In this document: positions 1 to 10,948 of the stretch, one piece after another
How the letters are laid out: each line of letters starts with the position of its first letter
How positions within the stretch are numbered: position 1 is the first letter of the stretch
Assembly (NCBI GenBank): GCA_021234155.1
Contig: JAJEKV010000047.1
Span: 7,465,071-7,529,070, forward strand
DNA: 64,000 bases
Source: Isoetes taiwanensis
Lineage: Eukaryota; Streptophyta; Lycopodiopsida; Isoetales; Isoetaceae
Direction of reading: 5' to 3'
Position numbers and translations under genes: made by a program
The notes under the pieces: model-generated
Told to the model about the DNA's origin: nothing
Database searches by the model: none
Seen by the model: the letters and a program-made list of their open reading frames with translations, nothing else

Positions 1-545
1 CTTCCTCTTCAATGGCAGCAGATGTGGTCTTGGGCATGGGATTAGCTACTTCATCCTAAAATGGCAGTTCTTTGGTGGCAGATTCTTCATCGATGTCTTC
101 GGATTAACGTGCTCCACAAGTTTAACCCTAGAATATCAGATCAGTATCCAGTATGCAAGCGTGAATCTGAGACTATTGAACACTGCTTTTGTATGTGTAA
201 TCACCTCAGACAGATATGGGATTGGTTGTTCTCTCTTTTTCAAGCTTCCTTAACAAGTCAACAAGTGCTCTTGGCAATTTACCCAAGTACTTGGATGGAG
301 TTACAAAGCCAGGCTTTTCATCTTGCAGCAGGGTGGTTGCTTCGGACGAAGACTGGTAATCTTTAAAGGTTTGGTTGTGGCAGATAACCATGTTCTTGAG
401 TATGTGGATGTGCGCTCTTATGCTTGGGCAGGTTGCTTCACTCGGTGGATCTCTGCTTATCTGCTGATTTATTCCTGTCTTTGCACTTATACTTGTATTT
501 GATTCTTTGATTAAATAACGCCTGACATCCTTCAACAAAAAAAAA
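1..545 (+). pseudogene. LINE retrotransposon 3' end (truncated reverse transcriptase ORF and A-tail)
   Basis: The frame at 61-366 reads the zinc-binding C-terminal region that follows reverse transcriptase in plant L1-like LINEs (zf-RVT type). It shows WWQILHRCLRINVLHKF, then a degenerate Cys/His cluster (PVCKRESETIEHCFCMC) and a WDWLF-like helix. The first Cys of the usual pair is replaced by Tyr, a stop lies in frame at 43-45, and the ORF ends at 366, so the copy is dead. The element runs off the left edge of the window. It ends in an A-run at 537-545 after CATCCTTCAAC, closely matching the end of the LINE remnant near 23.9 kb (CGTCCTTCAAAA), so both probably belong to one family. Confidence 0.7.
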
Positions 546-620
546 GGGGAAGCACTTACTCTGCCACACAATCCATTAATATTCAGAAACTCACCAGCTT
601 CAGTTATCCTAATTTTTGTC

Positions 621-784
621 TCATGGGATAAATGCACAAGCAAATCCATATTTTGGTTCAAGAGATGTAGTTCTTCCAATAGGAGAAGGGACCAGAGGTC
701 TAGATATCTCTAAAGCATCCGACACCTCTTGATCAGAATGATCAGGAGTAACAATATTCTTTGACATGCTAGGAGGTATATCAT
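621..784 (-). CDS. Possible terminal exon of an unidentified gene
   Basis: On the minus strand a consensus acceptor (tttttaatgcag) at 785-795 opens a 164-nt frame ending in TGA at 621. The peptide is Pro/Ser-rich, containing DIPPSMSKNIVTPDHSDQEV and SPIGRTTSLEPKYGF. I do not recognise it. The A-tail of the LINE on the plus strand ends about 75 bp beyond its stop, so if this is a real exon the LINE inserted into its 3' UTR. No upstream exon was identified, so this remains a weak call based on splice consensus and open frame only. Confidence 0.28.
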
Positions 785-795
785 CTGCATTAAAA

Positions 796-2161
796 ACATG
801 CATGAGAGAATCAAATGAAGAATAACAGAATAGAAACCAAGTTTAATACCAGACAAAGACCTAGGCATAGCTCCAAGGGTCTAGGACTAGAGGCAATCTA
901 GGTCGACCAGCTTTCACACACCATGCCCAGATGCAATCACTTTCATCCAGCTCTAAGGTAGCACAAAAGTTCAAGAACAAGCAATTAAGCATGCAAGCTT
1001 GTCTTACCTGTGAAGATCCGATCTAATGTACTCACCTTCAGTCCGCAAATATCAAGCCAAACTAGACATATGGTAAACCTTACAAAAAAGAGATCACTTC
1101 CAAGGGAAGCGGGTCTGTAGCCATGCCATGCACAGACCATAAAAAATATGCCACACAAAAATGCTATGATGCCATGCTTGCCCTAAAATCAAAATAACAA
1201 AGGGTAGTGTACTACCCTAAATACAAGGGTAGTGGATTGCTCTAAATACAAGGGAGCAAATAACATATGATTTTTGAGTAAAATATTCCCAAATTAGAAA
1301 TCCTAAATTTTTATGCACCCAAAACTAGTTGGAATTTGGCCCGTCTCCCTAATTTTCCCACATTATTGTGCAAGACTAAAACTCATGACTTGAAGGGCTT
1401 TCATGGAAGCCTACTGAGACCAATGTATAGGTCAACGATATGTCTACCTTGAAGATGTAGTTGTGTACACTGCTCTAGAACCTCCAAACTAGTGCAACCA
1501 TTTTAGTCGTGTTTCACAGAGTATGCAATGGTTGATTTGGAAGAGACAAAGCAATATTATTTGGCATTGAGTGTGCATTTGTTGTTCTCATCTTCATCTA
1601 GCAACACTCATATATTTTGCATTGTTGTAGTTTGGGAGCTCACATCCTAAACATATAGCTATATGTCTCAAGAGTCAGTGTAAGTTGACTTGTGCCGTAA
1701 GATATGTTGTCTTAACCTTCCCAAGATATTGCACTGTGAAGCATGCATTTGTATGCAGTTTGATATTATCTTTAAGTGAGCTCTACATTAATACTCACAT
1801 CTACACATAAATGGTCTTAAATAGTCCTCTCCTTCCAATAAACTTGTAGTTTCTGGCACATGATAAGGTGTGTGTGCAATTATAAGAATAAAACTACTAC
1901 TATCTCGTACAGACCTTGCGGTCTAGATGTGATGATGCTTTCTGACTATGCATAAGTTCGACATGTGATGAGAAATTGGTGTCCATCTTCTATTTCTTGC
2001 GACCCAAGTATCTCACATATGCAATTTGATCTTTCTATATTATACCAATACCCTCTTCTGCAAATTATTTGAATTAACATACATCTTGCAAATAGAGGGT
2101 ACTGGTATGTTATCTGTAAGATATTGTTGAGGTGCATATAATATACCATAATTACTTGGGG
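796..2161. other. AT-rich stretch without recognisable genes
   Basis: No coding region or repeat structure could be supported here. Short direct echoes occur near 1205-1250, where a phrase ending in gggtagtg and aaatacaagg appears twice. Confidence 0.5.
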
Positions 2162-2596
2162 CACACAACATTTGTACACTTATTCCATGTGATTGCTTTT
2201 GTGAGCGTATTGCAAGAGGTCTACTAATCAGTACATCTAGCATGCACACTATATTTAAAATGCAAGCAATTATCATGTCCGTGCATTCTAAGGCATAAGG
2301 AAAGGGAAAATAGATCAATTTTGCAAAACGTCGTTTACAACAGATAGAAGCCATGGTAGATTCTTTTATCGCAGAAAAACACACAACATTTGTACACTTA
2401 TTCTATATGCTTTTCATATATGCTTTTGTGAGCATATTGCAAAAGGTTTAGCATGCACAATATATTTAAAATGCATGCAATTATCATGTCCTTGTATTCT
2501 AAGGCACAAGGAAAGGGAAAATAGATCAATTTTGCAAAACTTGAGCCGTTTACAACAGACAGAAGCTATGGTGGATTCTTTTATCATAGGAAAACA
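2162..2596. repeat. Tandem duplication, unit about 218 bp, two copies
   Basis: Copy 1 starts at 2162 and copy 2 at 2380, both with CACACAACATTTGTACACTT. They share long blocks such as AATTATCATGTCC and AGGAAAGGGAAAATAGATCA. They differ by scattered substitutions and a roughly 20-bp insertion/deletion near the AGGTCTACTAATCAG segment, so this is an old local duplication. The short ORFs on the minus strand across it are artefacts of the duplicated sequence. Confidence 0.85.
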
Positions 2597-2802
2597 TTTT
2601 TGTTCCATGAAGTCTAATCCGATGCAAGGATGGCTACTAATATAGGATCCTATATAAGAATATGTCTATGTAGTATCGGATGCAAGGATATGACCATAGC
2701 GGATTTGTAACATGTTCATCCAAGGCCATTTCAATCCAGTTGTATGTTGCTTGAATTAAGTATTCAAAAATAGAGTTGCCACCTTTCTAACATCTACACA
2801 TC

Positions 2803-2911
2803 TTTCTCTCGCTAGAACCTGCATAACTTTCTCTTATTAGTGACTGTGCATCTTTCTCTCTAGTGCCTTCACAACTTTCTCTCACTAGCACCTGCACAGC
2901 TTTTTCTCTCT
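2803..2911. repeat. Minisatellite, about 24-25 bp unit, about 4-5 degenerate copies
   Basis: Successive units follow the pattern CATCTTTCTCTCnCTAGnACCTG with substitutions in every copy. No function is suggested. Confidence 0.7.
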
Positions 2912-3280
2912 AGAGTTTTAAGGTTCTATAACTCAAGGCCAGGATGAGATAATTCCTATATAATTAGCTACAACTTTCCATAGCCGCGTGAATCTTGAAA
3001 AATGGAGCATCAGGTTCTTTAACTTCTTCAAGGAGGCTTATAGTTCCATTTATAATCCCAAAATGTAATTCTAAGCTCGAGTTTATCCCTATGAGCCACC
3101 ATATTACATCTGCTCTGCTTCTCTTCAATTTATTTTCATTAATAAGGCTCCATTCAATTAGATTCAGATGTATTTCATCATGGAAAAAGGTGTCAGGAAT
3201 GAAAAACCATTTGCAGTTGGAACCCATTCCTGAGCACAACTTCAAGGCCAGAGATAGACTAGTGTCCAGAACACTTTACC

Positions 3281-3398
3281 ACCTGCTCTCTTTGGTCCAC
3301 AACGGCCTTTATGGATGATGAGAAGAAAGCTATTTAGGGCAACTATTCTACCTTCTCTCATTGGTCCATAAAGGAGTTTTATGATAGATGAGAAAGGC
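3281..3398. repeat. Short direct duplication, about 50 bp
   Basis: 3281-3330 and 3350-3398 share the phrases TCTCTTTGGTCCA / TCTCATTGGTCCA followed by TTTATGGATGATGAGAA / TTTTATGATAGATGAGAA. The copies are diverged. Confidence 0.6.
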
Positions 3399-6189
3399 CT
3401 TTAGAAGACTCTCATGAATCCTTGTCAGAGACGCCTCCAGTCCAGCACAACTTCCTTGTTGTGAAGAGGGGTCTTTGCTAGAGTGGCTTCTGCTAGAAGT
3501 GCTCAACAAAATTAATATGAGCCATTGCTGAAGGAATCTACAACATAGCTTGTTATCACGAGGAAGAGTGTTTGCCAATATAACATATGTCCAGTGAGAC
3601 AAGACCACTTTTCTTCTTTTAATGCTTATATGAGTACAGATCAAGATGCGATTTTGAATGCATGGATGCAATCCTTATCACATGGAGTCCAAAATAAGAT
3701 TCAGATGCTATGTACATAGACAACTATTAGAGGAACTTTCATGCTATTGCCCCTCAACAGGTGGACCCAACTCTTTGAGTTAGTATTAGTGTCAATAGAA
3801 GACACTAGATCATGGCAAGCGGCAGACGCATCTGCATAGTCAACACAGAATGATGTTGACAAGGTAGACATATCCATAAGAACATTAACTGAGGAATTGT
3901 TGCAGCAGAGTGGACAATGGCACCCACAGTGTATTCACCAGTACAGAATCTATGAATTGTGGGGGTCAAAGAGAGGAACAATTGCTTGGATATAGATGAG
4001 AGGGTACATTTCTTCACTTGGGTGATGCAAATACAGGCTGGTGGCATCATCTCATCTAGTAGGCCTGAAACAGCACGACCCAACCGTCCCTGACATCTCC
4101 TAGTTTATTTCAAGAACACTCTTTCTAGGCTTCATATCTGTGATACAACAATCACTTAAAAGGCACCAGTTTCTCAGTCCAAGAAGATCTTACTCCAGCT
4201 CAATTGCAAACAAAGAGAAGAACTGTGCACGGCAAGAGCAGCTTGTCAAGAAAAGAAATAGGAAAGGCCATTATTAAGGATCATTGGCCTTCTGATCATA
4301 GACATTTTATATTTAGCCTTCGTAATTCACTCTTCTGTTATTTCTATAGTGACTATTTAGGCTCTATGCCCTCTATTTAGTATTGACTTGTTTCATTTCA
4401 TTTTCCTTTATGACGGGGTTTTGTCTCCTTGTCTATTTTGGGCTTAGTGCCCTGATTCATTGTACTATCTTATGGCCCTTTGTGGTCTCCGTGGAAGTTA
4501 GAATTTTATCTTTCTACATATCTATCTATGCAATATTTCTAATATATAGTATCTTCAGCAATCAAGCATTTGCATCACCATTTGGAGTATGCTTGAGAAG
4601 AGGAGTGATTTGCTCATTTCAGTTTGTGGGTTTATCTTTAGTTCTTCTTTTGTTTATTTTTCAGATATTAGGGATTCTTTGGATGTTTGTTGTTGATGTT
4701 ACTTCCATCCAAGCATTTGTTCAAACAGCAGCAGATTCACTTTTGAGAGCATCATCTAGAGTAATCTATTATATAAGAGATAATTGAACACCCCTTGCAT
4801 CTAAATCATCTTCGTTTGCTCAGGTCTGCAAAAGGACAAGACAAGAAAATGTCGGAATCATGCTATTGTAGAAAAAATATTTAAGAATTGTTACCAATTG
4901 ATAGTAATAGTATGTGTGATGTGATCAATTTTCATATGCTTGGATAGACTCCAACAAGCACCTGCGCATGCTGGCAATGAGACTTTTTATTTGCCCATCA
5001 ATATCTGTAGATTTTAATGTCCAAGTACCATCTTTGCATAAGCTTTAACATGTGGTGGTATAACTATTTGCAAGGAAGATGTACATATAAGGACTAGTTT
5101 ATTATTCAGTGTTTAATCTCCCCATGGAAGCATGACAACAAGGTAAGGTAACTTTTCTTATGCACGCAACTTGATCAATATATTGATTGGTTTAAATGAT
5201 GTTTTCCGGAATGTCTTTAACTGATCTCCTGTATATTCACATGGAATCTCAAATGGAACAATAACTATGAAGAAGATGGCATTTGACGTCATTGCATCTC
5301 CAAGAAATTGGTGTATCATTACATCTCACTCTCTTAAAATTGTCCTATAATCTTAAAAGAGAGTGAGAATGTGTACAAAAACATGAAAAATGCATCCATA
5401 AGGAATATGGAACCTATACTGCCATATGCACTATGGCTGATGGATTACTTGTCTAGCTGGAAGCTTCCTGCCAGATGCTTGCAATTATATAGCCCAGCGT
5501 TCCTGCAATGGTTTGGACAATATAGTTTTTTAGGGTTGCTATTTTCTTTTTTTCTTTTTTTTGCCAAATTATATGTTATGATATAGTGTTTTTGAGTAAG
5601 ACTACATGGTCGTTATTTTCAGATTAGGGCTTTCCAGACTTTTCTTGTTGTTTAAGTTTGCATTTGTGTACATCTAGTATTTCCAAAATAAGTTTTCTTT
5701 TCCATATATTATATGGAGACTTTTCAGGTTGCTCGAAGGGCAAACCACTGGGAGGTGGGTTTATGGAACATGCCATTTGATGTCGTTGGATGCACCATTT
5801 GAAGGGCCCAGATTGAAAAGTAGACTTGCATTAATATGGCATGAGTAAGGGGCTTCCTTGCAATCCATTCACGTTAGGCAGTATTAGGACACCTTCCGAC
5901 CTCGGTTACTTGTAAAAACAAGGTTTTTTTTTGTTCTTATTTTCTCAAGGGTTTGTGTGCTGGCTCTGGCAGCCATCTTTAGCTTCAGGTGGAGAAGAAT
6001 GAGGGTGTAAGGCTTAAGGACAAGGTCTTGATGAACTCTCCTGTAGGATGGCAGTTCAATGTGAAAAAAGCTTTGGTCTGCGGGAAGAGTTATCCATGGC
6101 CATAGCGCCTCAAGGCCTGCAAATGGTTGTCTAGATGGAATGTATAGGAGCAAAGGTGCATACATGTACAAACAGAGGCGGATCGCCAT
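3399..6189. other. AT-rich stretch without supported genes
   Basis: Contains a 134-codon plus-strand ORF at 4383-4787 that encodes a strongly hydrophobic peptide. It is T-rich low-complexity sequence, has no recognisable motif and no splice context, so I do not call it a gene. A small inverted pair of CTCTCTTTTAAG-like sequences occurs near 5330-5365. Nothing else was recognised. Confidence 0.45.
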
Positions 6190-6570
6190 AGCTTGAGCTT
6201 GCTTCCTCAGCAAGCTCTGGGATGCCAGTGCCCTTGAACAGGTCAAGACAGCACACTACCAGCGCCACATAAATCCCACATTGGAACGGGGCTCACAATG
6301 CTACCTGCGTACCTATTTGCCTATGAAAAGACGCAGACTCAATGCCTCCATTCGCACAGGGGCACACCGTCTTCGAATTGAGATGGGCAGATGGATTGGT
6401 GAGCCATGCCAGGACAGGCTTTGTCAATGCTGCCAAATGGGAGTTATTGAGGATGAAACTCATACCCTTCAAGGCTGACGCGCTATGCTGAGTTCGTCAG
6501 GCCTGGCCAGTTGCTATATGTGACATTGAGCACGGCTTCCGTACGGATGTTGGGATCATAACTTCAGGAG
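6190..6570 (+). pseudogene. LINE reverse transcriptase C-terminus (second LINE family), frameshifted
   Basis: One frame reads SKLWDASALEQVKTAHYQRH, then YLRTYLPMKRRRLNASIRTG and GAHRLRIEMGRW. These follow the order LR..LP.KRRR..ASIRTGAHRL.IE.GRW that is typical of the tail of several non-LTR reverse transcriptases. A zinc-knuckle-like RLCQCCQMG..EDETHTL follows. The frame then ends at 6478, but a shifted frame continues with RYAEFVRPGQLLYV, so at least one frameshift is present. Upstream sequence to 5990 is too eroded to join. This is a different LINE lineage from the one at 1-545. Confidence 0.6.
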
Positions 6571-6775
6571 GTCATGGATATGCGAGATCAATTATGTCCT
6601 CAGGCACACACTTGACATATATATATACATATATTTCATGATGATATATACGTGAGGGCTTTTTTAACCCGGAGTAATAAATTTGTTGCGCTCCTTTATT
6701 GGGTCCCATAGGCCGATTGGTCTCCGTGGACGATAAAAATCATTCTTTCTTTCTTTTTTTCTTTCTTTCTTCTCT
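6571..6775 (+). mobile_element. LINE 3' UTR and (CTTT)n tail
   Basis: Follows the reverse transcriptase remnant directly. The end reads CCGATTGGTCTCCGTGGACG and then ATAAAAATCATTCTTTCTTTC into a CTTT microsatellite at 6747-6771. The same terminal phrase recurs at 18984-19045 (with a TATTC-rich tail) and in part in the tandem unit at 33362-33513, so this is a family-specific 3' end with a simple-repeat tail in place of poly(A). Confidence 0.65.
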
Positions 6776-7975
6776 AGTTTGATTCTTTTTCTCTGGTACT
6801 TTTCTCTGGTTATAGAATTGTATTTTTGTTGTCTTGCAATTCTGGAAGATTGCAAAGGTTTGTAATTGATGGTTTTGTCGGTTCAAATCCACATGGACGA
6901 GGGATGGAAAAGAAGGATTTTCTTCTTTACCATTTTCAATTCCAAAAATCTTTGATTTTGTGCAATATAAAGTTTGCCCAACTAGTTATATAGAGCTATG
7001 TTTGTGCTATATATCTTTTGGCTTTTTAGTTTTCTTGATACTTGTTATCTTGTAGACTTAGCAGGAAAGAGAAAGGAGAATAGACTACGTTGTAAGGCAT
7101 TTGTATTTTGTTAGAACCATTGCTTTTGGCTTTCCTTTATAGAAATGTTTGGGATGTATTGTGGAATGACATTGGGGAGCCTTTTCTTCGGTAGGGAGTA
7201 GGACTCTGGAGCATGATTTGTTGCTTGTCCAGAAATTGCGTGAGGGAATGTTAGAATTATCTATGGGTTATTGGCATCCCTGTCTCATACAACAACTCAT
7301 TTTGAACCCCCAAAAGCCCTCCTTTCATTGCCACTCTAGAATCTTATCCAGTTTTGAAGTTTCTTCATCAATTCTATTGTTTTGGCATGTTCTATAGCTC
7401 ACCTCAGAATATGAGCTGGATTTAGATTTATAAGATCCTTTTGTATTGAATTTTACTTTAGTGAGATTCCAATGGTTTTTTTTTTCCCAGATCAAGGTTC
7501 TGCTAATTGATCTGTCATGGTCATTTTAAGCTTTTCTTGATTTAGACTCTATTTTGTCATATTTGGCAAAACTATAAGCTAAATTGGAGTCGTTAGCCCA
7601 ATTACTCAAGAACAGAATCATGTAATGTATATATTCTACATCTGGATGGAGATATGGAAGAAGTAAGATTATAACAGCGGCCCATATGCTAGAAAATCTC
7701 TTGTATTTTGGTTTTCCAATGGAGCCTCCAGAGCACCAAACATCAGACTCTAGACTCTACTTCAGATTCAGACTCAAAATGAAGAGGATTATGTGCTTCC
7801 AAAGGCTATGATGAAAGAGGGAGGTACTTTTTCTTTATTCTTTTTTGGCCTAAGATGCTTTTCCTAAATAGGCCTGAACGAATCAAAAGCAAACGAGCTT
7901 TTGCATTCTTTTTCTGTTAGAAATGAACATTTTGCGTTGCCAAGCTCCTTCACCATGAAATTATTGAAGAATGTA
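6776..7975. other. No supported gene
   Basis: AT-rich sequence. No coding region or structured repeat was recognised. Confidence 0.45.
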
Positions 7976-8106
7976 GCTACATATTCTAAACGAGGTGCAC
8001 CCCGGACTACCACAATCGTCGGATTCGTCGATCCTACGACCCAGATCGTATGTTGGGCCTGTGGGCACCTCTCGTTTGGCTTATAGTTATTTATGATTGG
8101 AGGAGC
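7976..8106. mobile_element. Short inverted-repeat element (MITE-like), copy 1
   Basis: 131-bp segment from GCTACATATTCTAAACGAGG to GATTGGAGGAGC. Near its ends it has AAACGAG-GTGC and the inverted match GCACCTCTCGTTT, and an inner weak hairpin around CGTCGGATTCGTCGATCC. It is about 94% identical to the copy at 8407-8538. Confidence 0.55.
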
Positions 8107-8113
8107 CTATGAT

Positions 8114-8417
8114 TTTGAAATATGAAATACGATTTCGCCTAAGGTTTTGAGGGAATATCGAATCCCTATAGAACTTTGCCTAAGATTTTTATACGGGGCT
8201 CGAACCTCTACCAAAATAACTCAATGTCCTAATTAAGACTATTTTAACCAATATACCCAGTGAGCTAATGTGATTATTTTTTTATCTTGAATGTATGTTT
8301 TTTTTATAACCACCCATTCAATTGTTTTAGGGATATATGGCCTATGGTTTCAGGAATTGTTATTTTTTACATCCATATCAAATCCCCTAGAACCCCCTAT
8401 TATTTTGCTACATATTC
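8114..8417 (-). mobile_element. SINE-like repeat with tRNA-like promoter, copy 1
   Basis: About 300 bp, repeated at 10144-10456 with high identity. Read on the minus strand it contains a perfect RNA polymerase III B box (GGTTCGAGCCC, plus coordinates 8196-8206) and, about 48 bp upstream, an A-box-like TAGCTCACTGGGTA (8254-8267). Together these form a degenerate tRNA-like core. The core lies internally, with about 150 bp upstream of the A box, so the repeat may be a SINE nested in another sequence or a dimer. The two flanking 131-bp MITE-like copies bracket this copy. Confidence 0.5.
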
Positions 8418-8538
8418 TAAACGAGGTGCACCCCGGACTACCACAGTCGTCGAATTCGTCGATCCTACGGCCCAAATCGTATGTTGGGGCCTGTAGGCAC
8501 CTCTCGTTTGGCTTATAGTCATTTATGATTGGAGGAGC
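8407..8538. mobile_element. Short inverted-repeat element (MITE-like), copy 2
   Basis: Second copy of the 131-bp element at 7976-8106, in the same orientation. It begins with GCTACATATTCTAAACGAGG and ends with GATTGGAGGAGC. The sequence after it (8540-8650) reappears in inverted orientation at about 13250-13390, so the 8-13 kb region has been reshuffled. Confidence 0.55.
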
Positions 8539-8683
8539 ATATGTAGGGGTTTTCTTTGTGTTTTTGTACACTTTTCACTAAGGTTATCCTATGATTTCGT
8601 GATGTATTCAAATGGATGTACTAATGCGTACATCTAGAGTGCACCATTTCTGAGCCATTGATTTTAGCCTTTTTTTTTTTTCC

Positions 8684-8854
8684 AATGGTCAACAACCAAT
8701 GGCTCACAACAAAAGCCCTTTTTTTGTGCGTGTGGTGCATAATGGTCAACAACCAATGACTCACAACAAAAGCCCTCTTTTTGTGCGTGTGGTGTATAAT
8801 GGTCAACAACCAATGGCTCACAAGAAAAGCCCTCTTCTTGTGTGTGTGGTGCAT
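8684..8854. repeat. 57-bp tandem repeat, three copies
   Basis: Units start at 8684, 8741 and 8798 with AATGGTCAACAACCAATG and end in GTGTGGTGCAT. The unit is a multiple of three, so the minus-strand frame reads a 19-residue repeat (MHHTHKKRAFVVSHWLLTI). There is no other sign of coding. Confidence 0.85.
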
Positions 8855-9511
8855 AATGGGCACATGAAGGGTTGAAGGGCGCATGTAGTGCAGTTTCCCC
8901 GCCGGCAACGCATTTCTTATCATAACGTTTGATCCAGAGCTCTGTTTGAGATGATTTTTATTGCGTTGGAAAGCTCTCTTCGATAGTGTATGATATGGAT
9001 ATGTTTGGTTAAGTTATCTATGTTAAAACAGCAATTTTTTGGCCGGGTTTGGTAGGCTTTCACATCCTACCAGCTGATTAAAACAGGATTGCGCTATTGG
9101 ATATTGTTTTATGGCTCATTCCGAATGAAGGTTGCAAAAAATTACCATGCATTTTTAGATTTTGAGGCAGTTATTAAGCAAATTCCAAGGCTTCTAGATC
9201 CTTGTGCTAACAAGCAGAAAAGTTTTCCACTTTGCTTTCTCACCACAAGAATCCATGGAGGCCAAAGGCTGCTGTTAAATTCCAGTTGAAAAATGTTTGT
9301 GTATGGGTGTTGCAAACTTTATGACTTTCAGAATAATGGGATCAATCCGCTCTATCTTTATGGTAACTTTTACTTATGTTCTATTTGTTTTATTATGATG
9401 AAATTCAAAAGCTACAGGTGATGAAAGCCTCAAATGAATTCTATTTTTTTTCTGGTTTGAATTCTAAAATTTTTGTCACACCGCCAAGGGGGGGGGGAGG
9501 GGCGTCCCTAA
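8855..9511. other. No supported gene; G-tract at its end
   Basis: AT-rich sequence, then a run of ten Gs at 9489-9498 immediately before the composite fold-back element. Short ORFs here have no recognisable motif. Confidence 0.45.
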
Positions 9512-9548
9512 GGCCCCGAAAGGGCCAAAAAAATTTTTTTGCAACACA

Positions 9549-10146
9549 AACCATTAACATCCAACATATAAAAATTAAATCCCCCAACACATAACAACCA
9601 ACCCATAACAACCATTGACATTAACAACCAACACATAACTACCATTGACATTAATTAACACAACCATTGGGTCACATTTAAATTAAAATCCCCCTTAAAC
9701 CCACTTTGGTTTGGGTGCATATTCACACGGGAGATGACGTAGGGCAGCGAGAGCCCTCATAATTGTATTTTGCACGTACAAAATCAACACCATATAGTAT
9801 TCCGCTTGAAATCTTATAGTATTTTGCAAATCTTGTCATACAGTATAGCAAATTTTGTACTTGCATACCCCACAAACGAGGAACTTTACGTACGGTGTAG
9901 ATTAAGGAATAAGGGGTGAATATGCCTATCCAACAGCTCTCGTTGCCCGGAGTCACCCCCCGTGTGAATATGCACCCAAACCAAAGTGGGTTTAAGTGGG
10001 ATTTTAATTTAAATGTGTTGGACCCAATGGTTGTGTTAATTAATGTCAATGGTCGTTATGTGTTGGTTGTTAATGTCAATGGTTGTTATGGGTTGGTTGT
10101 TATGTGTTGGGGGATTTAATTTTTATATGTTGGATGTTAATGGTTT
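9549..10146. mobile_element. Fold-back element copy A (598 bp palindromic arms plus 247-bp core)
   Basis: Arms 9549-9721 and 9969-10146 are near-perfect inverted repeats made of AACAACCAACACATAAC-type units, a CATTTAAATTAAAATCCCCC-type block and GGTTTGGGTGCATATTCACA. The core, 9722-9968, has its own terminal inverted repeat of about 33 bp (CACACGGGAGATGACG...GAGAGC against GCTCTCGTTGCCCGG...). The minus strand of the core is open for about 78 codons and contains PRLWGMQVQNLLYC and FAKYYKISS. The same peptide is encoded in copy B. No transposase is present. Confidence 0.65.
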
Positions 10147-10456
10147 GAAATATGAAATACGATTTCGCCTAAGGTTTTGAGGGAATATCGAATCCCTATA
10201 CGACTTTGCCTAAGATTTTAGAATATGAAATACGGGGCTCGAACCTCTACCAAAATAACTCAATGTCCTAATAAGACTACTTTAACCAATATACCCAGTG
10301 AGCTAATGTGATTATATTTTATCTTGAAGCTATGTCTTTTTTTTATAACAACCCATTCAATTGTTTTAGGGATATATGGTCTATTGTTTTAGGAATTCTT
10401 ATTTTTTACATCCATATCAAATCCTCTGGAACCCCCTGTTATTTTCCTACATATTC
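10144..10456 (-). mobile_element. SINE-like repeat with tRNA-like promoter, copy 2
   Basis: Second copy of the repeat at 8114-8417. B box GGTTCGAGCCC corresponds to plus 10235-10245 and the A-box-like segment to 10292-10305. It begins at the right edge of fold-back copy A and ends in CCTACATATTC, exactly where fold-back copy B begins. Confidence 0.5.
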
Positions 10457-10921
10457 ACACATAACTACCAACACATAACTACCATTAACATTAATTAACG
10501 CAAACCATTGCATTCCACACTTAAAAATAAAATTCCCCCTTAAACCCCCTGTGGTTTGGGTGCATATTCACACGGGGGGTGACTCCGGGCAACGAGAGCT
10601 GTTGGATAGGCATATTCGCCCCTTATTCCTTAATCTATACCGTACATAAAAATCCTCGTTTGTGGGGTATGCAAGTACAAAATTTGCTATACTGTATAAC
10701 AAGATTCGCAAAATACTATAAGATTTCAAGCAGAATACTATATGGTGTTGATTTCGTACGTGCAAAATACAATTATGAAGGCTCTCGCTGCCCTACGTCA
10801 CCCCCCGTGTGAATATGCACCAAACCCACGGGGGTTTAAGGGGGAATTTTATTTTTAAGTGTGGAATGCAATGGTTTGCGTTAATTAATGTTAATGGTAG
10901 TTATGTGTTGGTAGTTATACT
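10457..10921. mobile_element. Fold-back element copy B (465 bp)
   Basis: Arms 10457-10566 and 10814-10921 are inverted repeats related to the arms of copy A but shorter, with fewer AACACATAAC-type units. The 247-bp core at 10567-10813 has the same length as in copy A and lies in the opposite orientation. The plus-strand frame 10579-10812 encodes almost the same peptide as the minus strand of copy A (GMQVQNLLYC, RFAKYYKISS, LYGVDFVRAKYNYEGSRCPT). Its frame runs through both terminal repeats, so conservation may simply reflect recent DNA identity. Confidence 0.65.
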
Positions 10922-10948
10922 AAAAAAATTTTTTGGCCCTTCGGGCCC

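Larger units (their letters stand above)
9512..10948. mobile_element. Composite repeat bracketed by an outer inverted repeat
   Basis: The left edge (9512-9540, GGCCCCGAAAGGGCCAAAAA...) and the right edge (10921-10948) are inverted matches of the form GGGCCAAAAAAATTTTTT. Between them lie fold-back copy A (9549-10146), the second SINE-like repeat (10144-10456) and fold-back copy B (10457-10921). The bracket could be the ends of a larger element that carries the others, or chance AT-rich sequence next to GC-rich hairpin arms. Confidence 0.4.

Noticed and set aside
4383-4787. 134-codon ORF as a membrane protein gene
   Set aside because: T-rich low-complexity sequence yields hydrophobic codons; there is no motif, no homologous pattern and no splice or promoter context.
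8193-8272. Functional tRNA gene
   Set aside because: A and B boxes are present, but acceptor and anticodon stems cannot be paired, and the segment lies within a dispersed repeat.
9723-10049. ORF in fold-back copy A as an organelle-derived gene
   Set aside because: The peptide resembles no plastid or mitochondrial protein I know, and the frame spans the terminal inverted repeats, so it is more likely incidental.
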